From Canna indica (lineage: Eukaryota; Streptophyta; Magnoliopsida; Zingiberales; Cannaceae): DNA of 64,000 nt. The notes under the pieces are model-generated. The model did no database searches. It saw nothing but the letters and a program-made list of their open reading frames with translations, and was not told the DNA's origin. Shown here one piece after another: positions 10,322-20,485 of this stretch (positions are counted from its first letter, which is position 1; each line of letters opens with the position of its first letter). The DNA lies in the NCBI GenBank assembly GCA_034359265.1, contig CP136896.1, positions 7,347,501 to 7,411,500 on the forward strand, written 5' to 3'. The position numbers and the translations under genes are program-made.

Positions 10322-10680
10322 TTGTTACGTACTGGACTGGAGTAGCACTTTGGGTCCGGTCATATTAAGCTCAGAAGCGCCTACACTCATGAATTAGACT
10401 CAAGTCAAGCCAGACGCTACTCAGCCCAAGAGCTCCATCTAACCATAAAAGGACATTTACGTCCTCATTAATTACGAGAGATTCGTCATTTACGAACCCA
10501 ACATCTTTGGAATTAACCTCGACTCATTTGAGCACATCCCTACGAGATTACCGGGAGACATTATCGCTAGACATCCCTCACCCTGCACTATATACAGACA
10601 TGATGCTTCTCAGGTACCTCTAGATTCTAATTTATATTCTCCTGATCACCTGAAATCTTTTTTACTTGAGCGTCGGAGAA
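10322..10680 (+). mobile_element. Truncated LTR fragment, Ty3/gypsy-like
   Basis: The sequence starts tgttacgtactgg and contains a TATA-like ctatatacagac near 10589. It ends with the segment tttacttgagcgtcggag, resembling the R/U5 start of plant gypsy (TAT/Athila-type) LTRs. It breaks off at about 10680 into AT-rich DNA. No CA terminus, PBS or duplication is seen, so this is a fragment. Confidence 0.5.
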
Positions 10681-10804
10681 AAATTAAATATAACACCAAT
10701 ATAAAAGAAAATCGCACCAATTAAAAATATTTAAGTATAAGATAATAAATTAAGATTAAATTATTTAAAATATATAAACTTCTTTAGTTTTCAAATATTA
10801 TATT

Positions 10805-11098
10805 TGTTGGTCAAGTGCAGCAGCAATTGTCTCGTGACGGAGGCCAAGTTGGGCCGAGTCGCAATCAAACATCGTCGGTGCTCGTGTTAATGAGTACGAT
10901 ATAATTAAGATAAGGGTAGTGTATTTACTAACACCAATTGATATTGGAAAAAATTGAAGCGCTTGAGATCTTACAACTGGTATCAGAGTTGAGGTCACGG
11001 GTTTGATTTCCAATGGGCAATTGCTGAATGGGAGATTATTGATCATGTGTGGCAGCAATTGTCTCATGATGGACGTCAAGTTGGGTTGAGTCACACAA
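10805..11098 (+). repeat. Direct repeats flanking a tRNA-like segment (SINE or TRIM-like)
   Basis: Two copies of a roughly 55-bp sequence, gcagcaattgtctcgtgacg and gcagcaattgtctcatgatg, start near 10810 and 11051. Between them lies ctggtatcagagttgaggtc followed by acgggtttgatttcc, which resembles a tRNA-derived stretch with a B-box-like GGTTTGATTCC. The same tggtatca phrase recurs at 35480 and 35537. This is either a short retrotransposon with minimal LTRs or a tRNA-derived SINE. Confidence 0.35.
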
Positions 11099-11099
11099 T

Positions 11100-13130
11100 C
11101 GATTAATATAAAATAATTCTATGATTAAAAATATTTTTAAAAAATTATTCATAATAATAAATATAAAATTCAATAAATCTATAACTATTACTATAAAAAA
11201 TAGGTTCATATAGAATAAATATGGAAAAATCAATATAAATAGAGTGATATTTATAATCTAAAAATGAAAAATTCATATGAAGCATTAATAAAATGTAAAT
11301 CTAGGAGCAAAGTTAATCTCTTTATAGGAAAAAAAACTAATTCTAATACATAAATAAATTGACTTCATAAAGGGAAAATTTTAATAAAGAAAATAATTAC
11401 CAACAATATTTTAAATGAGAAAAGCCAAAGCTATTATAAAATAACAATCAAAATATACAAAAAAAAAAAATCCAAATAAATTAACATTTTTATGGGTAAA
11501 AATTAAATATGACATAAACATAAAAGAAAGTTGTACAAACTAAATATAAACAAATTTTTAATAATTGAATAATAGAGTGGAAAAATAAAAATTTTATAAC
11601 TCAAAACTATATATATTTAAGATTTAAAAAACCGTAAATATATCCATATGATTGAAAATTATATAAATTTGGGATGAAGAAAAAGAGAGCCTGCTAAGAA
11701 AGAAACGTGATGAAAGAGCTTGTTAAATACCTTTTCATAAATATATCCATATGGCTCAATGGTTGACCAATAAATATACAAATTTGGAGCGAAGAAAAAG
11801 GAATGCATAGTTAGTGGGATCAAATGAGATAAAAAAGAGAACACGTGAATTGAAATTAATTTTTTTGTAAACAAGGAAATTTTATTGATTAGCCTGCTGT
11901 GACAAATTAATACAATCACTGTATAAAACAACATCAAAATCTGGTAGACAAATGATGGTCCAAATGTAGACTCTATCGAACCTTGCTCTGTTTGCTGCTC
12001 AATAAATTAAAATTAATTACGAATGAAAATAGCATTGGAGCCCGCAAAAGTGGCAGAGAAGTTGAAGGAAGGGCGAGTTTGCAGGGGAGAAGGCTCGACG
12101 CGTGGCCGAAGGAGCCGATCGGAGAGGATGAAGTGCCAGAGGGTTGGACCCGAGCTCCAGCAGTCTGTATCAAAGGTCTCGAACAAAGAAGTGACAGTAA
12201 AAAAAATTTAACTACATTTTGCTGATTGGACATTAAATAAATATTTTTTTTACTTTTTAATTATTTTTTTGATGACTGAATATTAAATAAACAAATCATT
12301 TTGATGATTGAACCTTATTTTGATGACTAATACAAGTCAGTATTATCATGTCAGCTCGTAAACGATAAAATTAATCCCGAATTGATAACGTGATATAACT
12401 GAAATAAATTAAAAATTGAAGTCCTCTTTTAAAACAAATGAAAAGTGTGGATAAATTTAAAAATTTAGATAAAAAATAACCCAAATGAATAACAGAAAGT
12501 AATAAATTGAACATACTTAATGATATTAATGTAATAATTGAAAAATATAAATACCAACACATATTGGCAATTAATGATATTAATACAACAATGATATATA
12601 AAAAATCAATTAAATAATGAAGAAATTAATGTTAAAAATTATTTTTAAAAAATAAAAATAAAAAACCTACATTTACAATATCAACAAAATTTGATTTCTA
12701 AATATGTCATGTGACAACTTTAAATTATACTTTTAATGATTCATGTGTTTAGGCGGAAAATAAAAAACATTGGCTAAAAGGCTGAAAAACTTTGGCTTGG
12801 GTGCTCTAATGTCAACATCAAAAAAAAAAAAAAAAAGGAGGTATCCGGGTGTTAAAAAAATGAAATTAGTAGCTTTTTATGTAAAAAAATTGAGAGTATC
12901 AATAAAATTTTGTGAAATAGAGATACTTGTTATTCAACTCCTCCAGCCCAGTCAAATTTAGTAATTTGGTAAATATTCTAATTTGTAATTTTGTAAAAAA
13001 GGCACTTAAGAATTATTCTCATTCACCTACAGTATACACACTCACGTACAATAACTCGTGTACGGATGCAGAAGTCGACCGGAAAAAATTGACGCTGTCT
13101 AACAAAATCTATGCGGAAATACAGTCAAGC
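11100..13130. other. AT-rich intergenic stretch, no gene recognised
   Basis: The stretch is mostly A/T homopolymer-rich DNA. Exceptions are a GC-richer patch at 12040-12190, which is open on both strands but matches no family I know, and an A18-type run at 12819-12836. I see nothing else that can be supported. Confidence 0.4.
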
Positions 13131-13165
13131 CGCCGTCGTAGCCGACTATTGCCCACTTTAAATTA

Positions 13166-13172
13166 AAACCCT
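13166..13172 (+). promoter_or_regulatory. telo-box-like AAACCCT in the leader of the eEF1B-gamma copy
   Basis: AAACCCT lies about 100 bp upstream of the ATG at 13275. Telo boxes of this kind are common near transcription starts of plant translation-factor and ribosomal-protein genes, so its presence suggests that the duplicate inherited its parental promoter. A single 7-mer is weak evidence on its own. Confidence 0.35.
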
Positions 13173-13274
13173 TGCAGCGCAGCGCCTTTCTCTCTTGAGT
13201 TTTTGGTATCTGTTCTCGCTTCTTCGTCTTTACCTTTAGATCCATTGAGAAGTTTTGCCCGAGTCGCCGCTTCC

Positions 13275-15866
13275 ATGGCGCTGGTGAGTTCGTCGGTGAT
13301 TTGTGTTGTTTCAATTTGACTTTTTTGGCCTTTTGTGTGAGAATTAGGGTTCAAGCGATCATCGTCATGTAGACAAAATTCATCAGGAAAATATTTGTAT
13401 TTTTTTCAATTCTTTCTGCATTCTTTTACTGTAGAAGTCTGTATCCACCACTCTAGCTGTTGTGTAATATTACTGTGCAGGACTCTGACTTGGGTAGATC
13501 CTGTTTATGCTGTACATGTCATGATGAGTTCCCATGAAGGCCTCGGTTTTTCACATTCAAACGAGATCTTTAGTAGTTAAAACGTTGTCATTCTGAGTCT
13601 ATCACTTTTATGTTGTTATCCTCCGTCTTCGTTGATGGGAAAATTAAATACACTGCATTTGTGCAGGGCATCTAAAACAATTGAGGATTTGTTTAATGGA
13701 GGATAGCATGGTGATACATGGATTTGACATAGCGACTGCATTAACTAATCAGTTTACCTTTTTGAATTGACCTTCTTGATTATAAAACTAAATTTTGGCA
13801 TTGTCTTTTATTATAAATTCTCTCATTCTATGGTTCTATCTCTTGATATATATAGTTGCAGCTTTTCGGAGATCTCTACATCATATGTTTTTCTTAATGT
13901 ATGGTTCTATCTTATTCTATGTTTTTCTTCCTTGTTCTTTGGATGTTTCTGACTTATTATTGTACATGTATTATTGTCGTAAGACTTGTTTTATAATTTG
14001 GCCTTGCTGCTGATCGAGTAGTTCTTTTCTTGATCTTGTTGCATGGCGAGCGATCTCATTGATTGGCAATATATGCTGCATGACTACTGACTTTTAATTC
14101 ACAGGTATTGTATGATTATAACAACAACAAAAATGGTCGCAAGGCACTCATTGCAGCGGAATACAGCGGGGTGCAGGTTGCACTGGCCAAGAATTTTCAA
14201 ATGGGTGTTACAAATAAAACTACCGAGTTTCTTCAGATGAACCCCATGGGGAAGGTAAGTAATGAAAAGAACACTGATCATATTTAATTTCATGCTTTCA
14301 GATAATCTTATTTTATGGCCTTGCAGGTTCCTGTACTAGAGACACCTGATGGGTGCATTTTTGAGAGTAATGCAATTGCTCGTTATGGTATGAGAAAATA
14401 ACATAGTTTTGACTTTATTCTTAAACTTTTTAGATATTGATGCTTCTATTTAGGTTTACTCTTCTCCAGTAACTTGCTTAAAAGCTGACAACCCTCTTAA
14501 TTTATGGTTCTTCACTGATTGAATATGTAAGTTCTTCATTTTAATTAGTATCACCTTGGGCCTTTGCTTGAATGCTTGTATTAGTAATCAAGTTTTCACG
14601 TGGTTTTCAGGCTCATATTGAGCAATGGATTGACTTCGCAACACTAGAGATCGACGCAAATATTATAAAATGGGTTGCCCCAAGATTTGGATATGGGCCT
14701 TATCTTGCTGCGGTGAGTTTGTAGATTTGTACTCTTTTATTAACCAGTTAACCATAACTTGCTATTTAACACTGAAAAATGGTTCTTTTTGTAGGCTGAA
14801 GAAGCTGCTATCACTGCTTTGAAGAGGGCATTTGGCGCTCTGAACTCTCATCTATTGTTAAACACTTACCTTGTCGGCCATGCTGTTACTTTGGCTGATA
14901 TTATTATGACTTGTAACTTATATGTTGGATTCAGTGCAATCTTGATCAAAAGTTTTACCTCTGAGTTTCCGCATGTTGAAAGATACTTTTGGACAATGGT
15001 GAATCAACCAAACTTCCGCAAGGTGTTAGGTGAGGTGAAGCAGGCAGAATCAGTTCCACCAGTTCCATCACAAAAAAAGCCTTCTCAGCCAAATGAATCT
15101 GCTAAGCCAAAGGAGGCAAAGAAAGAACCTAAAAAAGAGCCCCCAAAACCTAAGGTGGAAAAGCCTGTAGAAGAGGAAGAAGAGGCACCTAAACCCAAGG
15201 CAAAAAATCCTTTAGACCTGCTTCCTCCTAGTAAGATGATCTTGGATGAGTGGAAGAGACTATTCAAATACGAAAACCAATTTTCGTGAGGTTGCCATCA
15301 AAGGTATCCCTTCCATCTTCCTGTGATGACTATATTTAGTTTTACTATAGGAGAAAAGTTCTGTGTGAAAACACTGACTGCATCACCTCTTGAAGGGGTT
15401 ATTGCTTGCATTAAGGGGACATCCATGGGCTCTCCTAAGTTGCCTTCTGTTTCTTTTCTACTGACATCCCCTGACTTTGATTTCAGGTTTCTGGGATATG
15501 TATGACCCTGAGGGTTACTCTCTATGGTTTTGTGATTACAAATACAATGATGAAAACACTGTATCATTTGTGACACTGAATATGGTGAGTGGTTTCCTAC
15601 AACGCATGGACTTGGCTCGGAAGTATGCCTTCGGAAAGATGCTAGTAATTGGCTCAGAGCCACCATAGAAGGTGAAGGGGCTGTGGCTCTTCCGGGGTAA
15701 TGAGATTCCACAATTTGTAGTGAAGAAATGCTATGACATGGAGCTGTATGACTGGACCAAGGTTGACATCACTGATGAAGTTCAGAAGAAGCGTGTTAAT
15801 GCCATGATCGAGGACCAGGAGCCATTTGAAGGTGAGGCCCTACTGGATGCCAAGTGCTTCAAGTAA
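13275..15866 (+). pseudogene. Elongation factor 1B gamma subunit copy, disabled, introns retained
   Basis: eEF1B-gamma is the GST-like scaffold subunit of the eEF1B GDP/GTP exchange complex. Seven exons are readable: 13275-13283, 14105-14254, 14327-14387, 14470-14526, 14611-14712, 14795-15303 and 15487-15866, all with GT-AG introns. They encode the MALV start, the GST N- and C-domains (IEQWIDF; NTYLVGHAVTLADI; VERYFWTMVNQPNF), the Lys/Pro/Glu linker and the C-terminal EF1G domain (WDMYDPEGYSLWFCDYKYND to LLDAKCFK). Three lesions are visible. Four extra bases, aatt, at 14499-14502 shift the frame to a TGA at 14520. A 2-bp loss near 15263 after KRL leads to a TGA at 15287. TAG replaces a codon at 15666-15668, after GSEPP. 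Without the lesions the frame would give about 421 residues, the family norm. Retained introns make it a DNA-level duplicate, not a retrocopy. Assembly error is the alternative explanation. Confidence 0.88.
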
Positions 15867-16104
15867 TTGTCCATTTAACCTAGACATTGCAGAACACTTA
15901 ACTACCAATGCTGATTTCCCATAGTTAGCAGAAAGTCTCTTGACCAGTAATGTAATTGCTGGATGCTTATTTTTTTTAGTTTCTTAGTGGAGAGTGTTCA
16001 GTTGTGTTTCCACAAGTCCATAACTCTATTGGTAATTTAAATTGGAGATTGTTACTTGCGCTTTTTCAGACATGGGCCAATATAGCAAATTAAAAAATGA
16101 ATAG

Positions 16105-16243
16105 GTTTCAACATGGTACCCGAAATTTGTGGTGTAGTATTGATTCCGAGTAGGGTCTGGATCCAAAACCTAAGAATTGGTTCTATATAGGGTAGGGCCC
16201 GAGTATCATGAAAAATAGAGGGTACTCGGATCCGCTCACCCTT
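16105..16243. mobile_element. Partial hAT-like MITE, GGTACCCGAA-word family
   Basis: The right end reads ggatccgctcaccctta, whose complement TAAGGGTGAGCGGATCC matches the terminus style of the other word-array MITEs in this window. Inside are rearranged gggtac, cgagta and ggatcc words. The left end is not recognisable, so this is a fragment lying between the convergent eEF1B-gamma copy and the C2 gene. Confidence 0.4.
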
Positions 16244-16510
16244 ATGTATTCAAGAGGAAAGACTAAAGCATATTCTTTCGAAAATCCATGTTTACCGGCT
16301 ACTGCTATTGAAAACGTATAATAGGCCACACATGCAAATCTAGAAAGATGAAAATTACAAATGCATATATACCATACAAAATGTTGCATACATAGACTTT
16401 ATACAACACAAAAAGGCACTCCATGCACAATGCAAGCTCTATGAAGGGTCAATACACACAGTCTTGCCCCTTGGTAGCACAGAGTCTATTTTTGCAACTC
16501 AAACATGATT

Positions 16511-17814
16511 TTAGTAGCTTGTACCTTCTGATGTTTTAATCCATGTAAGAATCAGTTCAACTTCACCACACTCTACATTTCTGAGCCTAAGAATAACATC
16601 TTGCACCAACTTCCCACCCTTCAATGTGATATAACTCTCATCAACCAAGCAGTTTTGTGAGCTTGGCTTCACAATCTCAACTACGGTCTCATCTCGCATG
16701 CATGCGAAGTTCATCTTGGAAGCCTCTACAAGTGGATGGATATCAAACTCTGCTTCGCCCATTTTATCATCTCGACTAAATCTGTCCTTATCATACACTT
16801 CCTGAAGAAAACATCATGTAAAGAAAATTAAGCCCTTAATGAGAAGCTGCAGCTATTTCAAGCAAACAATTAACCAAATCCAGCTTAGTTAAACCATGCA
16901 CTGTGTATAAGAATTGGTTGCATGATGTATAAAGATCAAGCTTGTCACATACATCTACACAGGGACAAATATGCCTACATTCATTCCTTGTCTAAGAGAA
17001 ATTGACAAACTAACAATTACTTAAATGATTCTTGATAGGTATGAATATTTGTATTGAGCAAATAAGGGGGAGGAGATAACTTACAAGTCCCATTGGTTGA
17101 ATAGGCTCTGTAACAGAAAGAGTCAACTCCTCATTCCATTCTGGATTCACATTCTTCTTCTTTACACCAGTCTTTACTTTCTATCTCGTGAGAGGATTAG
17201 GAAAAGGAAAATATGTGAGTGCTAAATTTTATTACCAATGCAAAAGATTATAGAATTTTTAGTAAAGAAACTGAAACATTGAAATGCAATACCAGATCAG
17301 TTGCTAACTACATCTTACATTCAAGATGAAGGTTTAATTGAGTCCATGGTTTAGTTGATCAGTTGTTAACTACATCAAACAATTAAACTTACTGTGCCGA
17401 AGTTTGTAAAATTAAAAAAGGAAAAAAGCTCATCAGTCATCCAAATTAAACTTTTCTCACCTCTACACTGATCTCCATGCAAACAGGGCAAAATAAATCA
17501 AAATCGAGACAAAAGTCCTTACTAAATCGATCATATCGTTTATAAGACAATTATATTGAAAGATTACAACCAATTTGTTCTGGAATTATTCTTTTTCCTT
17601 CCTCAGATCAGCAAAAGCATTCAAGGACGATGAAGAGTTCACAGGCATATCATCAAACAGCTGTCCTACTTCAACCCAAAAGATAAGGGGGAAGACATAC
17701 CTGGGAGCCCATGCGAAGGATGACGTAGGGATCGCTGCCCCTGGTGTCGCGATACGCGAGGTTCACACCTCGGACAACGCGCACCTTGAGAAGCCCCAAT
17801 ACATTAGCCGCCAT
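16511..17814 (-). CDS. CAR-type C2-domain protein (C2-domain ABA-related family), intact
   Basis: CAR proteins bind phospholipids in a calcium-dependent way; characterised members recruit ABA receptors to the plasma membrane. Three exons on the minus strand, 17814-17701, 17180-17085 and 16801-16511, join in phase with GT-AG borders to a 166-residue frame ending in TAA. The C2 domain starts at once with LLKVRVVRGVNLAYRD. Calcium-loop aspartates are visible at residues 23 and 28 (RDTRGSDPYV), and at 74, 76, 81 and 82 (VYDKDRFSRDD). KKKNVNPEWNEELTLSV carries the conserved NP-x-WNE block, and KMGEAEFDI follows the second loop. The CAR-typical C-terminal half ends LILTWIKTSEGTSY. Length and exon count fit the family. 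No lesion is seen. The start at 17814 is the first ATG after a plausible leader. Confidence 0.9.
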
Positions 17815-17859
17815 TTCTTTCACCTTCTTCCCTTATTTCATCGATCTCAATTCTAAGCA

Positions 17860-18457
17860 AAGAAGGAATTGATGGAGTGAGTCAATTCCCAACTACCCCA
17901 TGGGCCATGGAAGGCATACGTGTATTTATGATAGATTAATTGTACAGCCAGTTCAACCTTAGAAATAGTAGGAAAAGACAGCCAGTGCAATATTATTAGT
18001 AAAAACTCAAAATAAACCAAAAAATTCATGAGAGGGGGGACAGAAAAAACCAAGCTGTAAATGACTAAAAAGAGGTTTGAAAATGAAATTTGTCCTTTGT
18101 CTAAGAATAGGGTCATCCCTACAAGGTAAGTAAGTATTTCTCCAATTCATCTAGGGTCATCCCTACAAGATAAGTAAGACCAATCTGTAAAAACTAAAAA
18201 GGGTTAATTAATTTTATAGTTTGACAGACTCAAAGTTTAAATTTTTATCAATTTGACCCATAAATTTATAAAATGTCAATTTGCTTTTTAAAATTTCTAT
18301 TAATTTCAATTTGGTCCTTTTATTTCAAGATATTGGATGCTAGAATTTTATCATCTTTCAATCATGTGTCAAATTCATGTAGTTTTAGTGCAGTAGATAT
18401 ATATTTATATATTTTTGCAAGTACAAGTAATTGAATTAATATATTTTATTCATCACT
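17860..18457. other. Intergenic stretch upstream of the C2 gene
   Basis: This AT-rich stretch contains the promoter side of the minus-strand C2 gene. A short direct repeat, gggtcatccctacaagrtaa, occurs at about 18111 and 18151. No gene is recognised. Confidence 0.35.
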
Positions 18458-18861
18458 AAGGGTGCAAGTGAGCCGAGCATCTCGTGAGCTACTCAGAGAC
18501 GGCTCGATGAAAACTCAAACTCGACTCGATCTTATCGAGCTCGAGCCGAGCTTTACATATGAGCGAGCCGAGCTCAAGCTAACCAATACTCGGCTCGAGC
18601 AGCTCGCGAGCCTAATCGAGCATCATATATATATATATATTTCAGATCTAATCGAGCTTTTGGAACCCATAAACCCGAGTCGAGCCGAGCTTAATCGAGT
18701 TTGAACGAGCTCGAGAAAAACAAACGAGCCTAATTGAGCCTAAATGAGTCGAGGTCGAGTTGCTCAAATATAACTCGAGCTCGAGCTCAATATTTCTTAA
18801 ACGAGCGGAGCTCGAGCACAGACAAGCTCAGCTCAGCTTGGCTCGGCTCGATTACACCCTA
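18458..18861. mobile_element. hAT-like MITE with GAGCTCGAGC word array
   Basis: The termini are inverted: aagggtgcaagtgagccgag on the left and, as complement of the right end, tagggtgtaatcgagccgag. Flanks tcatcact (18450-18457) and tcattaca (18862-18869) agree at 6 of 8 positions, fitting a decayed 8-bp hAT duplication. The interior is a dense array of self-complementary words (cgagctcgag, gagccgagc). An (at)n run interrupts it near 18628. Confidence 0.65.
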
Positions 18862-19070
18862 TCATTACAATCTCTTTATTTCTTAAAGGGCCTATTTATA
18901 AAATTTAGTTATATATCGGACTTTTTTCATAATTTTTTTTAAACCTAGACTATTAATGGTCTTAACCTAGATTCATTAAGTCTTTTTATCGAGAGGTGGC
19001 AGTCGTCGTGGGGTGGAGAGGTCGAAGCGATGATCGGAGCAAGGATTCACATTCGAGGTAAGATTTCTAT

Positions 19071-19430
19071 CACTACTGGAATAGTGGCTTTCACCGACGG
19101 GGCTCACCCACAGCCACCCAAGTCGTCGGAAACATCAACGATCTTCCAACGGCCGCACAAGCCACGGCTGATGTGACCCCATTAGCCACGACTCTCATAC
19201 GGCCGCCTCAGACCATCGCTCATAGCCGATGGCGCGCATAGCGCGCGAAATGAAAAAAGTCATCAGCCACGGCTTAGAGTGGGCGAGGTGGGCCGTCGAT
19301 GATATTAATTAGTCATTAGCCGCGACTAGGAGCGGCCGTCGGTGATAAAATGATGGTGCAAAAATAAAAAACAAATCACCGACGGCCTAGAGAGGACCGC
19401 ATGGGCTGTTGGTGAGATGGTAAATAATGA
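19071..19430. repeat. 5' TIR and subterminal repeat zone of the CACTA element
   Basis: The zone has recurring words such as accgacgg, gccgtcggtgat and agccacggct in both orientations, starting right after the TIR. In CACTA elements such arrays bind the element's own protein. Confidence 0.8.
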
Positions 19431-19924
19431 TCTACGGTTTACTGATGGCTTGAAAGACATCGGTGATAAATCTTTTATTTGTGCTCGTGTCTGGCCCTTC
19501 CTCTTCTGCTTCTCTTCTTCTCTCCTGGTGTCGCTGCTGCCTCGCCGCCGCCCGTCGCCGCACGTGTTCCGACCCTCCGCCGACCCCTTCTTCCCGGTGA
19601 GTCCTCCATCCCCGCCGCCCTAGCTTGCCCCCTTTTGATTTCCTCCAACCCCCCCTAGGGTCGCCACCAATGTCGGCGCCCGGCGTGGACGGCGACACTG
19701 GCCAACAATGCCGGCGTGTAGACACCGGCGCTAGATTTGGGGCCAAATCCCTCGGCCCCAACAACATGAACAGTAGTCAGCAGCTACACTGTCGACTACT
19801 GTTTGATTAGGGGTTTAACCCCTAATCTAACTAGGTTTAATTTTTATGGATTTTATATGTTAATTGTAGATTACTGTAGATTAATTGTAGGTTTTCTATG
19901 TTAATTGTAGATTAATTATAGATT

Positions 19925-20040
19925 TAAAATCGTCCACTTTAGACTCGTGCGCACCGAAATCATCCACTTTGGACTTGCGCGCGCCTGAATCGTCCACTTT
20001 GGACTCGCGCGAAATCGTCTACTGTGGACTCGCACCGGCA
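19925..20040. repeat. Degenerate copies of the 26-bp CACTA repeat, inverted relative to 504-690
   Basis: Four units, each built around tcgtccactttggactcgcg with variants, lie in the leader of the second CACTA element. They are the complement of the 26-bp units at 504-690, in the same position relative to element orientation, upstream of TNP2. Confidence 0.75.
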
Positions 20041-20485
20041 TCCACAAATTTAGAAAATAATCATGACGAGTTGATAGGTTTCACGTACGCATCGACGAGT
20101 CAAGTTTTAATTTTGCAAAATCTTAGATCCATTCGGGGGTTGTATGTTCCGGTAAACAAAGTAAAAGATCTTTCATACGACGTACAACCCTTGAATTATC
20201 CCTAATTGGATAATTTGGAAACATAGTTATTTATATTGCATTTAGTTTATTTCTTTTAGTCATTATTCATTTTTAACGTTTGGCTTGTATCTCCCTTATT
20301 CTTTGATACGCGCCCAGATGATATGCGTATTCGGAGAATTGTAGGGAGATACTACCGAAATTTAAAATGAAGTTAATAACTAAAAGAAATTCTAAGTGCA
20401 ATATAAATAACATGAATCCTGAATGGAATAGGATCATCCCACCTAAAGATATTACCTAAAGATATTGCCAACTTTTTGACAGAAT

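Noticed and set aside
10980..11025. tRNA gene candidate
   Set aside because: Only an A/B-box-like phrase is present; no cloverleaf with an acceptor stem can be drawn, and it lies between direct repeats typical of a retroelement relic.
11983..12225. 80-residue frame with PEGWTRAP-like words
   Set aside because: Open on both strands in a short GC-rich patch; no family recognised and no introns or leader that would support a gene.
15298..15711. 137-residue minus-strand frame
   Set aside because: It is the antisense of the eEF1B-gamma C-terminal exon and shows no homology of its own.
17575..17856. 93-residue plus-strand frame
   Set aside because: It overlaps exon 1 and the donor of the minus-strand C2 gene, whose exons join in phase and match a known family.
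18950..19070. Possible host exon ending at attcgag/gtaagatt before the CACTA insertion
   Set aside because: The gtaag fits a donor site, but no coding homology or downstream exon was found after 26495.
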